A DNA stretch of 64,000 nucleotides from Prosthecobacter debontii (GCF_900167535.1 NZ_FUYE01000003.1:230414-294413); one strand, 5' to 3'; shown: positions 33,173 through 40,469, counted from the stretch's first letter. Numbers and translations: made by a program. Notes: generated by a model from the sequence alone, not told the origin.

Positions 33173-33661
33173 GTGGTTCAATTTCACAATTTCGGCCTAC
33201 TGCTCGTCGCGGCCTGGATGTCGGTCGGGCTAGGCCTGACCGGCTTGGAAGCCAGCGAAATCACAGGGAAGGTGGTCGGCGTGCACGACGGCGACTCGCT
33301 CACGCTCCTCACGCCAGACAAAACGCAGATCAAGGTCCGGCTCGAAGGCATCGACGCGCCCGAGCTGAAGCAGCCGTTCGGGGCAGCCTCCAAGAAGGCG
33401 CTCTCCGACTTGGTGTTTGGTAAGACTGTGCGGCTGGAGGAAACCGGGAAGGACCGCTACAGGCGGACGCTCGGGAACATCTTCGTCGGCGATGTCTGGG
33501 TGAACCTCGCCATGGTCGAGAGGGGAATGGCGTGGTTCTTCGTGAAGTACAGCAAAGAGGCCACGCTCGAATCAGCAGAGATCAAAGCCCGCAAGATGCG
33601 ATTGGGTCTGTGGGGCGGCAAAGACCAGACCGCCCCGTGGGAATGGAGGAAGAGCAAGTAG
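33173..33661 (+). CDS. Secreted thermonuclease-like (SNase) protein
   Basis: A 162-residue nuclease with an N-terminal signal segment (LLLVAAWMSVGLGLTGLEAS) and a staphylococcal-nuclease fold. Family residues are visible: VHDGDSLTL, RLEGIDAPE with the catalytic Arg and Asp, DRYRRTLG, and a late ARKMRLGLW. It should cut DNA or RNA outside the cytoplasm with calcium. The GTG at 33173 is the best start. It converges on the ubiquitin-like operon. Such nucleases are frequent in conjugative elements, where they may trim DNA at the cell surface. Confidence 0.85.
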   Translation: MVQFHNFGLLLVAAWMSVGLGLTGLEASEITGKVVGVHDGDSLTLLTPDKTQIKVRLEGIDAPELKQPFGAASKKALSDLVFGKTVRLEETGKDRYRRTLGNIFVGDVWVNLAMVERGMAWFFVKYSKEATLESAEIKARKMRLGLWGGKDQTAPWEWRKSK

Positions 33662-33673
33662 CTCAGGGGAGCG

Positions 33674-35008
33674 TCACAGCCTCTTGAAAACCGGGTCGCC
33701 TGATGCGTCCAGAGGGTAATGGCTGCATGGGATGGTCTTTAGAAGCGGCAGGAGGTTTGATGGCGAGAGCGTCGCGGTGGAGCCTCGGTAGTCGAGTCTT
33801 GCGTGCGGCGCTTTGCCGGACCAGCCGGTCAACAGTTGCACCGCATAGCCGACTGCGGCAGACGCGAGAATGCCGTTCGGCCACACGACTTGCGGTTGCT
33901 TGCCCGCGCCGTAGCCCTGCGCCTCCTCGGCCAGGTTTTCCGGTGTGAGCACGCGAAGGCAGTGCAGGCACGACTCGCCGGGCAACGAAAGGGCGACCTG
34001 ACCGCTGATTTCGTTTCGGTCGGGCAGCACCATCATTCCAATGTCTATGAGCGGAATCTGGTGGGAGCGGCAAAACGCCTCCAAGTCGCGTCTGGCGCGA
34101 AATGAATCCAGGCAGCCGAAGACGATGTCGCATTCTCGCAACTGCTCGCGCTTTTCCTCCCACGAGGCGGGCGCATCGCTGAGCACAGCAGACGAGTGGA
34201 GCGCCTTGATGAGGCGCGCTGCGATAGCGGTCTTGTGCCTGCGCTTGATCGCGTCGCGCATCGTTGCCCCGATGAGCCTGTTGAGGTTGGTCTTCTCGGT
34301 CCGGTCATCGTCGCAGAGGACCAGGTTGAGAAACCCGATATGTGCTAGCTGCTGGCATACATGAGAGCCGCCCCCGCCAAGGCCAACGACTCCAATGCGT
34401 GCTTTCGAGAAAATGGCTTGAGAGTCTTCGCCGAGGAAACTCTGCCGGTCATAGTCAACGGCCTCAAATGGCCTCAAGAAGTCTAGAAATCCGCGCTTCC
34501 GTGGCGGCGGAGAACGGTCTGGGAGGAGCATCGGAAACCCGACAACCGAGAAGTCTTGGATTGGGGCAATGCTCGAACCCGGCGCAATCACTTCGCCGCA
34601 CATTCCGTCCTCAGAGAGCACCGCCCACCCGTGAAATGATGAGGCGTGCGCGTTGGCCAAACTCTGTGCGACTCGCGGCCCCTCCCGGCAATCGACGGCG
34701 CTCGCCACCGGGACCCCACTTCGCCCGTGCGTGTGAACCCAGAGCTGGCCGACACCTCCTCCAATGGATCTCCCCATTGCCTGTCTGATTGCCTCTCCGC
34801 CAATCCTTCCCCCGCAGTGAGGGTCGCGGATGTAGAGGTCGTCGGCAATCTCGTGGTAATCCGTGGCAAGCAGGACGGTGTGGTTGTTCCGGGTTGACCT
34901 GCGGAGCGAAAAGAAGCCAAGCCTTTCGTGCGCGAAAGGGTGGGGGCGCTCAAGGTCGTCTAAGCCTTTGGCGAGCAGACTGCGTGATATCTTGAGGGTC
35001 ACTTTCAT
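33674..35008 (-). CDS. JAB deubiquitinase-like/E1 activating enzyme fusion
   Basis: A 444-residue two-domain protein. The N-terminal JAB/JAMM peptidase domain has an early Glu in HERLGFF and the metal site HTHGRSGVPVASAVD (about residues 91-105), that is H-x-H, then eight residues, then S-x2-D, one more than the classical seven. The C-terminal ThiF/E1 domain (about 195-444) has the nucleotide loop GVVGLGGGGSH, the DDDRTEKTNLNRL metal/ATP region, and CLHC, one zinc or active-site cysteine pair. E1 would adenylate the C-terminal glycine of the ubiquitin-like protein encoded two genes upstream; JAB would trim its tail or remove it from targets. Its ATG overlaps the E2-like stop (ATGA). Confidence 0.88.
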   Translation of the reverse strand: MKVTLKISRSLLAKGLDDLERPHPFAHERLGFFSLRRSTRNNHTVLLATDYHEIADDLYIRDPHCGGRIGGEAIRQAMGRSIGGGVGQLWVHTHGRSGVPVASAVDCREGPRVAQSLANAHASSFHGWAVLSEDGMCGEVIAPGSSIAPIQDFSVVGFPMLLPDRSPPPRKRGFLDFLRPFEAVDYDRQSFLGEDSQAIFSKARIGVVGLGGGGSHVCQQLAHIGFLNLVLCDDDRTEKTNLNRLIGATMRDAIKRRHKTAIAARLIKALHSSAVLSDAPASWEEKREQLRECDIVFGCLDSFRARRDLEAFCRSHQIPLIDIGMMVLPDRNEISGQVALSLPGESCLHCLRVLTPENLAEEAQGYGAGKQPQVVWPNGILASAAVGYAVQLLTGWSGKAPHARLDYRGSTATLSPSNLLPLLKTIPCSHYPLDASGDPVFKRL

Positions 35009-35349
35009 TCACGGAATGCGGCCAGATGATCAATCACCATCTGCGCAAGGCTTAGCCCTGCCTTTGTTTTCCAGGAGACAGCCCACCATGTTTGACCCAG
35101 AATATGGCTCCCGGTGTTTGGGTTCCAGTTGGTGCCCTTCCCTCTGTGCGCGACTTTTTGGTCCAAGAACAGGCGCGACGGATAGCCGTCACGGTCATGG
35201 GGGCAAAGCAGCACTTTCACCTCACGCGGCTGGCAGTGCTCAGGGAGCGTGAACTGTTCGATGAGAACAAATTCGACGCCGCCTTCCGAGGCCAACGACA
35301 GGTTTGGAAAGAGAGCCTTAAGCTCTGCGATCTGTTGGGCGTCGGGCAT
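35005..35349 (-). CDS. Prokaryotic E2-like (UBC fold) protein
   Basis: A 114-residue protein matching the small bacterial E2-like family encoded beside multiubiquitin and JAB-E1 genes. The pattern LKALFPNLSLASEGGVEFVLIE, then EVKVLLCPHDRDGYPSRLF and HILGQTWWAVSW fits a reduced UBC fold. C in LLCPHDRDGYP is the only cysteine in a central position besides LPEHCQP, so it is the candidate for thioester formation, but I cannot confirm it is the catalytic one. The ATG at 35349 is 2 bp after the ubiquitin-like stop; the longer frame overlaps that gene. It would pass the modifier from E1 to a target. Confidence 0.8.
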   Translation of the reverse strand: MPDAQQIAELKALFPNLSLASEGGVEFVLIEQFTLPEHCQPREVKVLLCPHDRDGYPSRLFLDQKVAHRGKGTNWNPNTGSHILGQTWWAVSWKTKAGLSLAQMVIDHLAAFRE

Positions 35350-35351
35350 TG

Positions 35352-35609
35352 TCAGCTCGCTCCTCCGCTGGGGCAGTGGCTCGCGAAAACCTCGCCGCCC
35401 TTGATGTCGATGCGAGCGTTGTGGTCGAGCGGTTTGAGTTCGGTGCCAACGAGTTGGCACAGGACATCGCTTTGGGGAATGTTGGGATTCGGGATCGTCT
35501 TGATCTGCGCCACCGGGTGGATTCCGGGCCGCACCTCGTAGGGGGTGTTGTTGATCGTAATGGTGACCTTTTCGGGGCCGCGATTGTCGGGTTTATCTTC
35601 TGGTTTCAT
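35352..35609 (-). CDS. Ubiquitin-like modifier (multiubiquitin family, single domain) ending GGAS
   Basis: An 85-residue protein with one beta-grasp domain (KVTITINNTPYEVRPG, then QSDVLCQLVG and ARIDIKGGEVFASH) of the multiubiquitin family. The C-terminus is SGGAS: a di-glycine followed by two residues. By analogy with eukaryotic ubiquitin precursors, a peptidase must remove AS before the glycine can be activated, and the JAB domain encoded in the same operon is the obvious candidate. The gene is followed 2 bp later by the E2-like gene and preceded 39 bp upstream by a DUF2188 gene. Confidence 0.85.
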   Translation of the reverse strand: MKPEDKPDNRGPEKVTITINNTPYEVRPGIHPVAQIKTIPNPNIPQSDVLCQLVGTELKPLDHNARIDIKGGEVFASHCPSGGAS

Positions 35610-35648
35610 AAATGCTTGTCTTGAGGTTTCAGGAGGTTGGATTGTGGA

Positions 35649-35882
35649 TTAGCCAATCGGCGGACACTGATCCGGGCCGTAGGTGTTTCGCTCGCGGATT
35701 TGGCCGTTCTTCGCGTGGATGAACATCTCGCTTTTCTGGTTTTGAGCGATGGTCCGTGCGGCACCGATAGCTGCCGTTTGCGTCGTGTGACGCGAAGTCA
35801 CGCGTTCGCTGCCTTCTGCTCTGACTGCCCAGGCCCCCTTGTGAGGGACCACATGCTGATTGTTGGACTGCTTCGGGTTCAT
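35649..35882 (-). CDS. DUF2188 protein
   Basis: A 77-residue protein with the full DUF2188 pattern: HVVPHKGAWAVRAEGSERVT, a helix TQTAAIGAARTIAQNQ, and EMFIHAKNGQIRERNTYG. Small stand-alone DUF2188 proteins are common but their role is unknown. It is the first gene of the ubiquitin-like operon, preceded by an A-rich leader and the shared regulatory region with the XRE gene. It might be the target of modification or a DNA-binding partner; neither is shown by the sequence. Confidence 0.85.
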   Translation of the reverse strand: MNPKQSNNQHVVPHKGAWAVRAEGSERVTSRHTTQTAAIGAARTIAQNQKSEMFIHAKNGQIRERNTYGPDQCPPIG

Positions 35883-35925
35883 TTTTTTCTTGTAGGGGAT
35901 GGGGTTTGGTGTCTTTATTGCGTTC

Positions 35926-35940
35926 GTGAAATCGTTTCAC
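35926..35940. promoter_or_regulatory. Palindromic operator candidate 1
   Basis: GTGAAATCGTTTCAC is a perfect palindrome around a 3-base centre in the divergent region between the DUF2188/ubiquitin-like operon and the XRE/ImmA pair. Its half-site resembles that of the second dyad at 35984-35997. Confidence 0.6.
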
Positions 35941-35983
35941 TGGTATTACATATAGACTCCCCGTGAAGGCGTGCAAGGATTTT

Positions 35984-35997
35984 TTTCATCAATGAAA
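35984..35997. promoter_or_regulatory. Palindromic operator candidate 2
   Basis: TTTCATCAATGAAA is a perfect dyad 22 bases before the XRE gene ATG (36019), with further GTTTC-like half-sites near it. Together with the dyad at 35926 it is a likely binding site of the XRE repressor. Confidence 0.6.
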
Positions 35998-36018
35998 CAC
36001 ATTCACTAAAGAAACAAA

Positions 36019-36387
36019 ATGGCAGAATCACACGAAATCGACCTGAAGAAGCTGGCGGCACTAGTATCAAGAAAGCGAGGCGGGCGGCCCCTGCGGGATG
36101 TTGCCGCCGAAATTGGCGGTGTCAGCGCACCAACCCTGTCGAGGGTTGAGAAAGGAAATGTCCCCGATGTGGACACCTTCATGCGGCTCTGCCGCTGGCT
36201 GGAAGCTTCCCCTGACGATTTCCAGACACGCGCCTCAGAGCGAACTGTTGGGGCTGAAATCAGTTCTCCAGAACGCATCTGCGCGTTCCTTCGTGCGGAC
36301 AGAACTTTGCAGCCGGACACCGCGAAGGCGCTGGCTACAATGATTGAACTTGCCTACAAGGGGATGAAGGGTGGAGGCATTCAATGA
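36019..36387 (+). CDS. XRE-family transcriptional regulator
   Basis: A 122-residue protein with a helix-turn-helix at about residues 15-60 (LRDVAAEIGGVSAPTLSRVE is the recognition part) and a helical tail. It is followed 6 bp later by an ImmA/IrrE-type metallopeptidase gene. This pair resembles the ImmR/ImmA switch of integrative elements, in which the peptidase destroys the repressor after DNA damage or other signals. It faces the ubiquitin-like operon across a 136-bp region with two palindromes, so it probably represses one or both directions. Confidence 0.88.
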   Translation: MAESHEIDLKKLAALVSRKRGGRPLRDVAAEIGGVSAPTLSRVEKGNVPDVDTFMRLCRWLEASPDDFQTRASERTVGAEISSPERICAFLRADRTLQPDTAKALATMIELAYKGMKGGGIQ

Positions 36388-36393
36388 ACAATC

Positions 36394-36996
36394 ATGTGCG
36401 CGCGACTAGGAATCGATGTGAAACTCAGAATGGGGAGAGGCTTCAAGGCCGATGCTGAAAAGCTCTCTGTTGATGTGCGGGCTGCGCTCAAGCTTCAGCC
36501 GCATGATCGAATTCCTGCGGAGACGCTGGCCGAACGAATGGGATTCCGCGTCATAGAGCCGTCGGCGATTCCAGGACTCTCTGAAGGTCACCTGAAAGTC
36601 CTCACCGGAGACGGCAAAAACAATTGGTCGGCTGTTTTGATCAAAGCGGAAAACGGAGATGGGGGTCTCATCATCAACAATCCGACACACTCGCCTTGCC
36701 GTCGGGAGAGCAACATCTTCCATGAGATCAGCCACGACTTGTGCCAGCACGAGCCAGATGAGGTGATCAACTTGGGCGGCCTCGCTGTCAGGTCATTTTC
36801 TTCAGAAAAGGAGGAACAAGCTGAGAGGCTGGGCTATGCCCTTCACATCTCTCGCGATGCGCTGTTTTGGGCGGCGAAGAGGAAACTGACCCGGAGCGGA
36901 ATCGCTGAACATTTTTGTGCGAGCGAAATCCTCGTTCGGCATCGAATCAACTCGACGGCAGTCGAACGAATCTTAAAAAGGGCCATTCCGACCTGA
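36394..36996 (+). CDS. ImmA/IrrE-family (M78) metallopeptidase
   Basis: A 200-residue protein with the zinc-binding FHEISHDLCQH motif at about residues 108-118 and an N-terminal helix region ending in LAERMGFRV, as in ImmA/IrrE proteins. The later part (EEQAERLGYALHISRDAL onward) supplies the third metal ligand region. The expected substrate is the XRE repressor encoded just upstream. Translation is probably coupled. The pair would make the neighbouring operon inducible. Confidence 0.85.
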   Translation: MCARLGIDVKLRMGRGFKADAEKLSVDVRAALKLQPHDRIPAETLAERMGFRVIEPSAIPGLSEGHLKVLTGDGKNNWSAVLIKAENGDGGLIINNPTHSPCRRESNIFHEISHDLCQHEPDEVINLGGLAVRSFSSEKEEQAERLGYALHISRDALFWAAKRKLTRSGIAEHFCASEILVRHRINSTAVERILKRAIPT

Positions 36997-37036
36997 TGGT
37001 CCTTCTGGGCTGGGAAAGCCTCGCCGAGCGAGCATC

Positions 37037-37582
37037 TCAGGTCGTCTGCGTGCTAAAGAATGGGAAGAGGGCAGCGGCACCGAGAAGAGGGGATTTCAGA
37101 ATCCGTTGTCGAGCTTTCGGACAAGGGCTTGTTTTGCCCGAGAGCCAATTGAAGAGGGTCTTTCGTTCGATTCCAAGTCGAACTGCCAGCAACTCTCGTG
37201 GCAGACCGTGACGCCGCTGGAGGGATGTTAGGGCTTGGTCAAGATTCGTGGGGGCTGGAGTCGGGTCGTAGCCGAGGAACTGGATCACTTTGGGCCATTG
37301 CCAAACTTTCGGCGCAATCCGGTCGGCCTCCCAGCCGTTGTAGGAGGTGAATGTCACCCCGAACCGAGAAGCCGCCTGCTCCTGTGTCTCCCCGAGGTCG
37401 AGGCGGCGCTTCCGAAGGTGCTCCCCAAGTGTCTTGGGGGAGTCTGGGTAGCCTTTCACCCGCTTCTCGTGGGGGCCGAGGCAATGTAGGGGTGCCCGGA
37501 TTGTGGCCCAGAAAAAAGGCAACGTACCCATGCCCTTGTGGCTACTATGGGGATAGCAAACGTGCTTGTCGTTGTGGTTCAC
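37037..37582 (-). CDS. Double helix-turn-helix regulator at the element's right end
   Basis: The frame contains the block PKTLGEHLRKRRLDLGETQEQ with an XRE-type HTH and, nearer the C-terminus, a second HTH (LGIERKTLFNWLSGKTSP). It is read toward the inside of the element. The open frame runs back to 37582, through the comM junction, so the true start is unclear: the ATG at 37582 or 37531 would use chromosomal DNA, and a GTG at 37459 (start of KGYPDSPKTLG) would keep the gene inside the element. It may regulate excision or transfer. Confidence in the gene is good, in the start low. Confidence 0.7.
   Translation of the reverse strand: MNHNDKHVCYPHSSHKGMGTLPFFWATIRAPLHCLGPHEKRVKGYPDSPKTLGEHLRKRRLDLGETQEQAASRFGVTFTSYNGWEADRIAPKVWQWPKVIQFLGYDPTPAPTNLDQALTSLQRRHGLPRELLAVRLGIERKTLFNWLSGKTSPCPKARQRILKSPLLGAAALFPFFSTQTT
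37495..37535. other. Right junction between mobile element and comM
   Basis: From about 37520 the plus strand reads into the comM motif PCPCGYYGD in frame, while upstream bases encode no comM sequence. The residue before the motif is Tyr (TAC) where comM genes usually have Asn, which places the crossover near the CCCATGCCCTTGTGG sequence at 37518-37533. The partner end is outside the window, so no direct repeat can be tested. Confidence 0.65.
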
Positions 37583-38013
37583 CCATAATTCTAAAGTATC
37601 GTCAGCGAATCAGCGGCCCGCTACTTGATCGCATTGATCTACATGTGGAGGTGCCGCTGGTGGAATATCGAGCCCTCGCTCAAACAGAGCCAGCGGAGTC
37701 TTCGGCAAGCATTCGCCTGCGTGTCGAACAAGCTCGGCAGATCCAGATCCAACGCTTCCAAGGTCTGAAAGGCATTCACACCAACAGCGCCATGACGCCG
37801 CGGCTCATCAAACGGCACTGCGAGCTGGATGCGGAGTCGGGCGCTCTCATGGAGCAGGCCATGGGTAATATGAACTTCAGTGCCCGCGCCCATGACCGCA
37901 TCTTGAAAGTGGCCCGCACATTGGCCGACCTTCGTGGTTTGGAAAAAATCGATGCGGATTGCGTCCTCGAAGCGGTGAACTACCGCACTCTGGACAGGAA
38001 CCTGTGGAGTTGA
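37519..38013 (+). pseudogene. comM: comM/yifB Mg-chelatase-like gene, 3' fragment
   Basis: About 165 residues match the C-terminal third of ComM/YifB: PCPCGYYGDSKRACRC, then RISGPLLDRIDLHVEVP, MNFSARAHDRILKVARTLAD and DCVLEAVNYRTLDR. A full ComM is about 500 residues; the AAA part that holds Walker A and B is missing. ComM is a hexameric helicase that helps branch migration during natural transformation. The frame enters the mobile element at the 5' side and meets unrelated sequence, so the host copy is disrupted. A split comM is a known consequence of integration by several element types. The rest of the gene would lie beyond the element's other end. Confidence 0.85.
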
Positions 38014-38085
38014 GTTCGCTCCCCAGGTTGACTTCATTTTTGTGACGACAAACTGAGCTGACCGAATTCAGCCAGCCCTCTCCAA

Positions 38086-38883
38086 TCAAATTAGCGCTGG
38101 CTGATTGTGGCTCTCAATCACGGCCCAAGCATTATGATTGTGAATGGACTCGAAGTTTTCAGCCTCCACCCGGAACCATTTGATCTGCTTATGACCGTAA
38201 GCCTTCTGCGCCACGCTGCGGACCAGGTCTTCGACGAAGACCGGGTTGTCGTAAGCTGCTTCGGTGACGTATTTTTCATCGGGGCGCTTCAGCACACTGT
38301 AAAGTTGGCTGCTGGCGCTGGCTTCCACGAGTTCAATGAGGTCTTCAATCCAGATCGGCTGGCGGAAACGCACCGAGAGCGTCACCAAGCCACGCTGATT
38401 GTGAGCCCCACGCTCGCTGATCGCCTTGGAGCACGGGCAAAGCGTGGCCACAGGCACCTCGACGGTGACGACGTAGTCCACTTCATCGCCCTCGGCATTG
38501 ACCTCGAACACCACTCCGTAATCCAGAAGTCCTTCAGCCTTGGTCACAGGGGCGCGCTTGGCCCGAAAATAGGGGAAGCGCATCTCCACATGGGCCTTGC
38601 GGGCATTCAGGCGCGACAAAAGTTCACGCGGCATGGCAGCTATGCTGGCGACGGTCAACTCACGGCCATGGGCATGAAGCACCTCGACAAAACGGCTCAT
38701 GTGAGTGCCCTTGTAGTGATGCGGCAGATCTACAGCCATGGTCACCGTAGCCACGGTGTGCTGTTGGGACTGGTCGCGATCACGTATGCGCAGAGGGAAG
38801 CGCAGATTTTTCACGCCAACACGGTCGATCGCGATTTTACGATCATCCCGCTCGTTCTGAGTGTCTTTGAGGGAGGAAGGCAT
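38086..38883 (-). CDS. folE2: GTP cyclohydrolase FolE2 (type IB)
   Basis: A 265-residue enzyme that converts GTP to dihydroneopterin triphosphate, the first step of folate and queuosine synthesis. The FolE2 pattern is clear: VDLPHHYKGTHMSRFVE, VEMRFPYFRAKRAPVT, the zinc-binding cysteine in ATLCPCSKAIS (about residue 151), ERGAHNQRG and the C-terminal ENFESIHNHNAWA. It lies upstream of and divergent from the comM fragment's 3' end and next to ribosomal genes on the same strand. FolE2 allows synthesis when zinc is scarce, unlike FolE. Confidence 0.93.
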   Translation of the reverse strand: MPSSLKDTQNERDDRKIAIDRVGVKNLRFPLRIRDRDQSQQHTVATVTMAVDLPHHYKGTHMSRFVEVLHAHGRELTVASIAAMPRELLSRLNARKAHVEMRFPYFRAKRAPVTKAEGLLDYGVVFEVNAEGDEVDYVVTVEVPVATLCPCSKAISERGAHNQRGLVTLSVRFRQPIWIEDLIELVEASASSQLYSVLKRPDEKYVTEAAYDNPVFVEDLVRSVAQKAYGHKQIKWFRVEAENFESIHNHNAWAVIESHNQPALI

Positions 38884-38904
38884 CCGGAAATATACGAAAC
38901 AAAA

Positions 38905-38937
38905 TTTCCCACTGCCGCAGCTAGCAACAGTGGGAAA
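38905..38937 (-). terminator. Rho-independent terminator after rpsR
   Basis: The 10-base arms TTTCCCACTG and CAGTGGGAAA pair across 13 bases. On the minus strand TTTTGTTT follows. It ends the dksA-rpmG-rpsR transcript. Confidence 0.8.
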
Positions 38938-38964
38938 AGATTTTCAGCACCGCTATCGAACGGC

Positions 38965-39204
38965 TCAGGGGAGCAAGTTCACCGCGCGAGCACGCTTCAC
39001 TTCGCGGGTCACTTTGCGATGAAGCCAAGCTGGCAGACCCGTGACACGGCGGGGGATCAGCTTACCAGTCTCCGTGAGGAAACGAGCGAGGAGCTCAGGA
39101 TTGGAATAGTTAAGCTTCTCCACCGGGATGTCCATCCGGCGACGAGGCATCCGGCGGTTGTTCTTGCGGAGGGAGATGAGGCGTTCGGTAGTCTTAGGTT
39201 GCAT
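38965..39204 (-). CDS. rpsR: 30S ribosomal protein bS18
   Basis: A 79-residue basic protein with the bS18 core YSNPELLARFLTETGKLIPR and RRVTGLPAWLHRKVTREVKRAR. It binds bS6 on the small-subunit platform. Its gene is the last of a minus-strand run, 18 bp after rpmG, and a terminator follows. The bS6 gene, the common partner, is not here. Confidence 0.93.
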   Translation of the reverse strand: MQPKTTERLISLRKNNRRMPRRRMDIPVEKLNYSNPELLARFLTETGKLIPRRVTGLPAWLHRKVTREVKRARAVNLLP

Positions 39205-39222
39205 GACGGTAACGGCAGCAGA

Positions 39223-39396
39223 TTAGCGGATCTCACGATGCAGGGTGCGACGCTTGAGGAAGGGATTGAACTTCACTTTCTCAAGACGACCCGGAGTGCG
39301 CGGGCTCTTTTTGTTGCGAGTGCTGACGTAACGGGACGTGGGCATGCCCTCCGCTTTCGCTTCCGTGCATTCGAGGATGATGATTTCGCGTGCCAT
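39223..39396 (-). CDS. rpmG: 50S ribosomal protein bL33
   Basis: A 57-residue protein translated from the minus strand: [17 protein letters not shown], then [19 protein letters not shown] and a basic end RRTLHREIR. The pattern of a bL33 is clear. The zinc-ligand Cys pairs of the Cys-plus form are absent apart from the single Cys, so it is a zinc-independent type. It lies 18 bp upstream of rpsR and 24 bp downstream of the dksA-like gene. Confidence 0.88.
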   Translation of the reverse strand: MAREIIILECTEAKAEGMPTSRYVSTRNKKSPRTPGRLEKVKFNPFLKRRTLHREIR

Positions 39397-39419
39397 AAAA
39401 TTGGGGCCGTGAGCTTAGA

Positions 39420-40469
39420 CTACTCTTTACTGAAGTCAAGCGACTCGTTATTATTGCTGCTCGAACTGCCGGAATCTTCCTCGTCGCGATCGTCATCGCC
39501 GTCGTCGGAGGCTTCATCCAGGCCGAACAGAGAACGGACGGGACGGTTCCAGCGACCACTGCGCTGCTCACGCTCAATGCGCTCCTGGCAGCCGACGGTG
39601 AAACGGGTGAATGGGAGAGCTTCGAGACGCTCTTCAGGGATGGTTTCGCCAGACATTTCGCAGATGCCATACATGCCCAGATCAATGCGCTTGAGGGCTT
39701 CATTGATTTCATAGATGGCGTCTTGTTCCTTGGCCAGGAGGCTGAGGGCGAAGTCGCGGTCATAAGCATCACTGCCGGCATCGGCCTGATGCATGCCAAA
39801 GGCGGATGAATCGCCCTCGCTGCCACGCAGGCTGCTGTTGGTCACGCCTTCAGCGGAGTTCAGGTAGGCGTCGCGCAGTTCCACGAGGCGCTGGCGCTGC
39901 TTCTTGAGAAAGGCCGCTGGGAGCACGGGCTTTTTCGGCGGCGTGTCCATGGTGATGCCTTCATCTTCAGCACGGCCGGTGCGGCGGACGTTGGTGATTT
40001 TAGGGGTTGATGCAGAGGCCTTGGGTTTAGCCGGGGCAGCCACTTTTTCCTCCTTGGGAGCTGGGGCAGCTTTTTTCGTGGCTGCTGGAGCAGGGGCCTC
40101 CTTCGCAGGGGCTGGAGCAGAAGCTTTTTCTTTTTTAGCGGCCGGGGCTGGGGCAGCAGCCGCTTTTTCCTTCTTGGCAGGAGCTTCCTTCACTGCGGCT
40201 TTTTTAGCAGGCGCGGCATTGGCGGCAGGCTTAGGAGCAGCGGCTTTTTTGGCAGCCGGTTTAGGGGCGGCAGATTTGGCAGGGGCTTTCTCTTTCTTCA
40301 CGGGGGGAGATTTCTTCGGCGCAGGGTTGGCCGCCTTGGTCACGGGCTTGGCTGGGGACTTGGATGCTGGTTTAGCAACCTTAGCCGGGGCTTTCGCGGC
40401 GGGCTTTGCTGGAGCTTTCGTCGCAGGTTTTGCCGGAGCTTTGGGCGCTGGGGTCTTTTTCGCAGGCAT
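39420..40469 (-). CDS. DksA/TraR-like protein with a long Lys-Ala-Pro histone-H1-like N-terminus
   Basis: A 349-residue protein. Residues 1 to about 185 consist of PAKKAP-type repeats like the tail of histone H1 or bacterial Hc1. The C-terminal part (about 205-300) is a DksA/TraR fold: coiled coil around KKQRQRLVELRDAYL, then YGICEMSGETIPEERLEALP and FTRFTVGCQERIE. Only two of the four zinc cysteines remain. An acidic tail ends the protein. Such DksA proteins bind the RNA polymerase secondary channel; the basic tail may bind DNA. The ATG at 40469 is used because upstream codons show no such repeats. Confidence 0.85.
   Translation of the reverse strand: MPAKKTPAPKAPAKPATKAPAKPAAKAPAKVAKPASKSPAKPVTKAANPAPKKSPPVKKEKAPAKSAAPKPAAKKAAAPKPAANAAPAKKAAVKEAPAKKEKAAAAPAPAAKKEKASAPAPAKEAPAPAATKKAAPAPKEEKVAAPAKPKASASTPKITNVRRTGRAEDEGITMDTPPKKPVLPAAFLKKQRQRLVELRDAYLNSAEGVTNSSLRGSEGDSSAFGMHQADAGSDAYDRDFALSLLAKEQDAIYEINEALKRIDLGMYGICEMSGETIPEERLEALPFTRFTVGCQERIEREQRSGRWNRPVRSLFGLDEASDDGDDDRDEEDSGSSSSNNNESLDFSKE

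Noticed and set aside
37495-37535. AbaR/Tn7-like transposon insertion in comM
   Set aside because: No tniA/tniB/tnsABC-type transposase gene is visible in the window and the break point lies in the PCPCG motif; the left end would have to be seen to exclude it fully.
38107-39714. A 535-residue plus-strand open frame
   Set aside because: It lies antisense to folE2, rpsR, rpmG and the dksA-like gene, all of which match known families on the minus strand.
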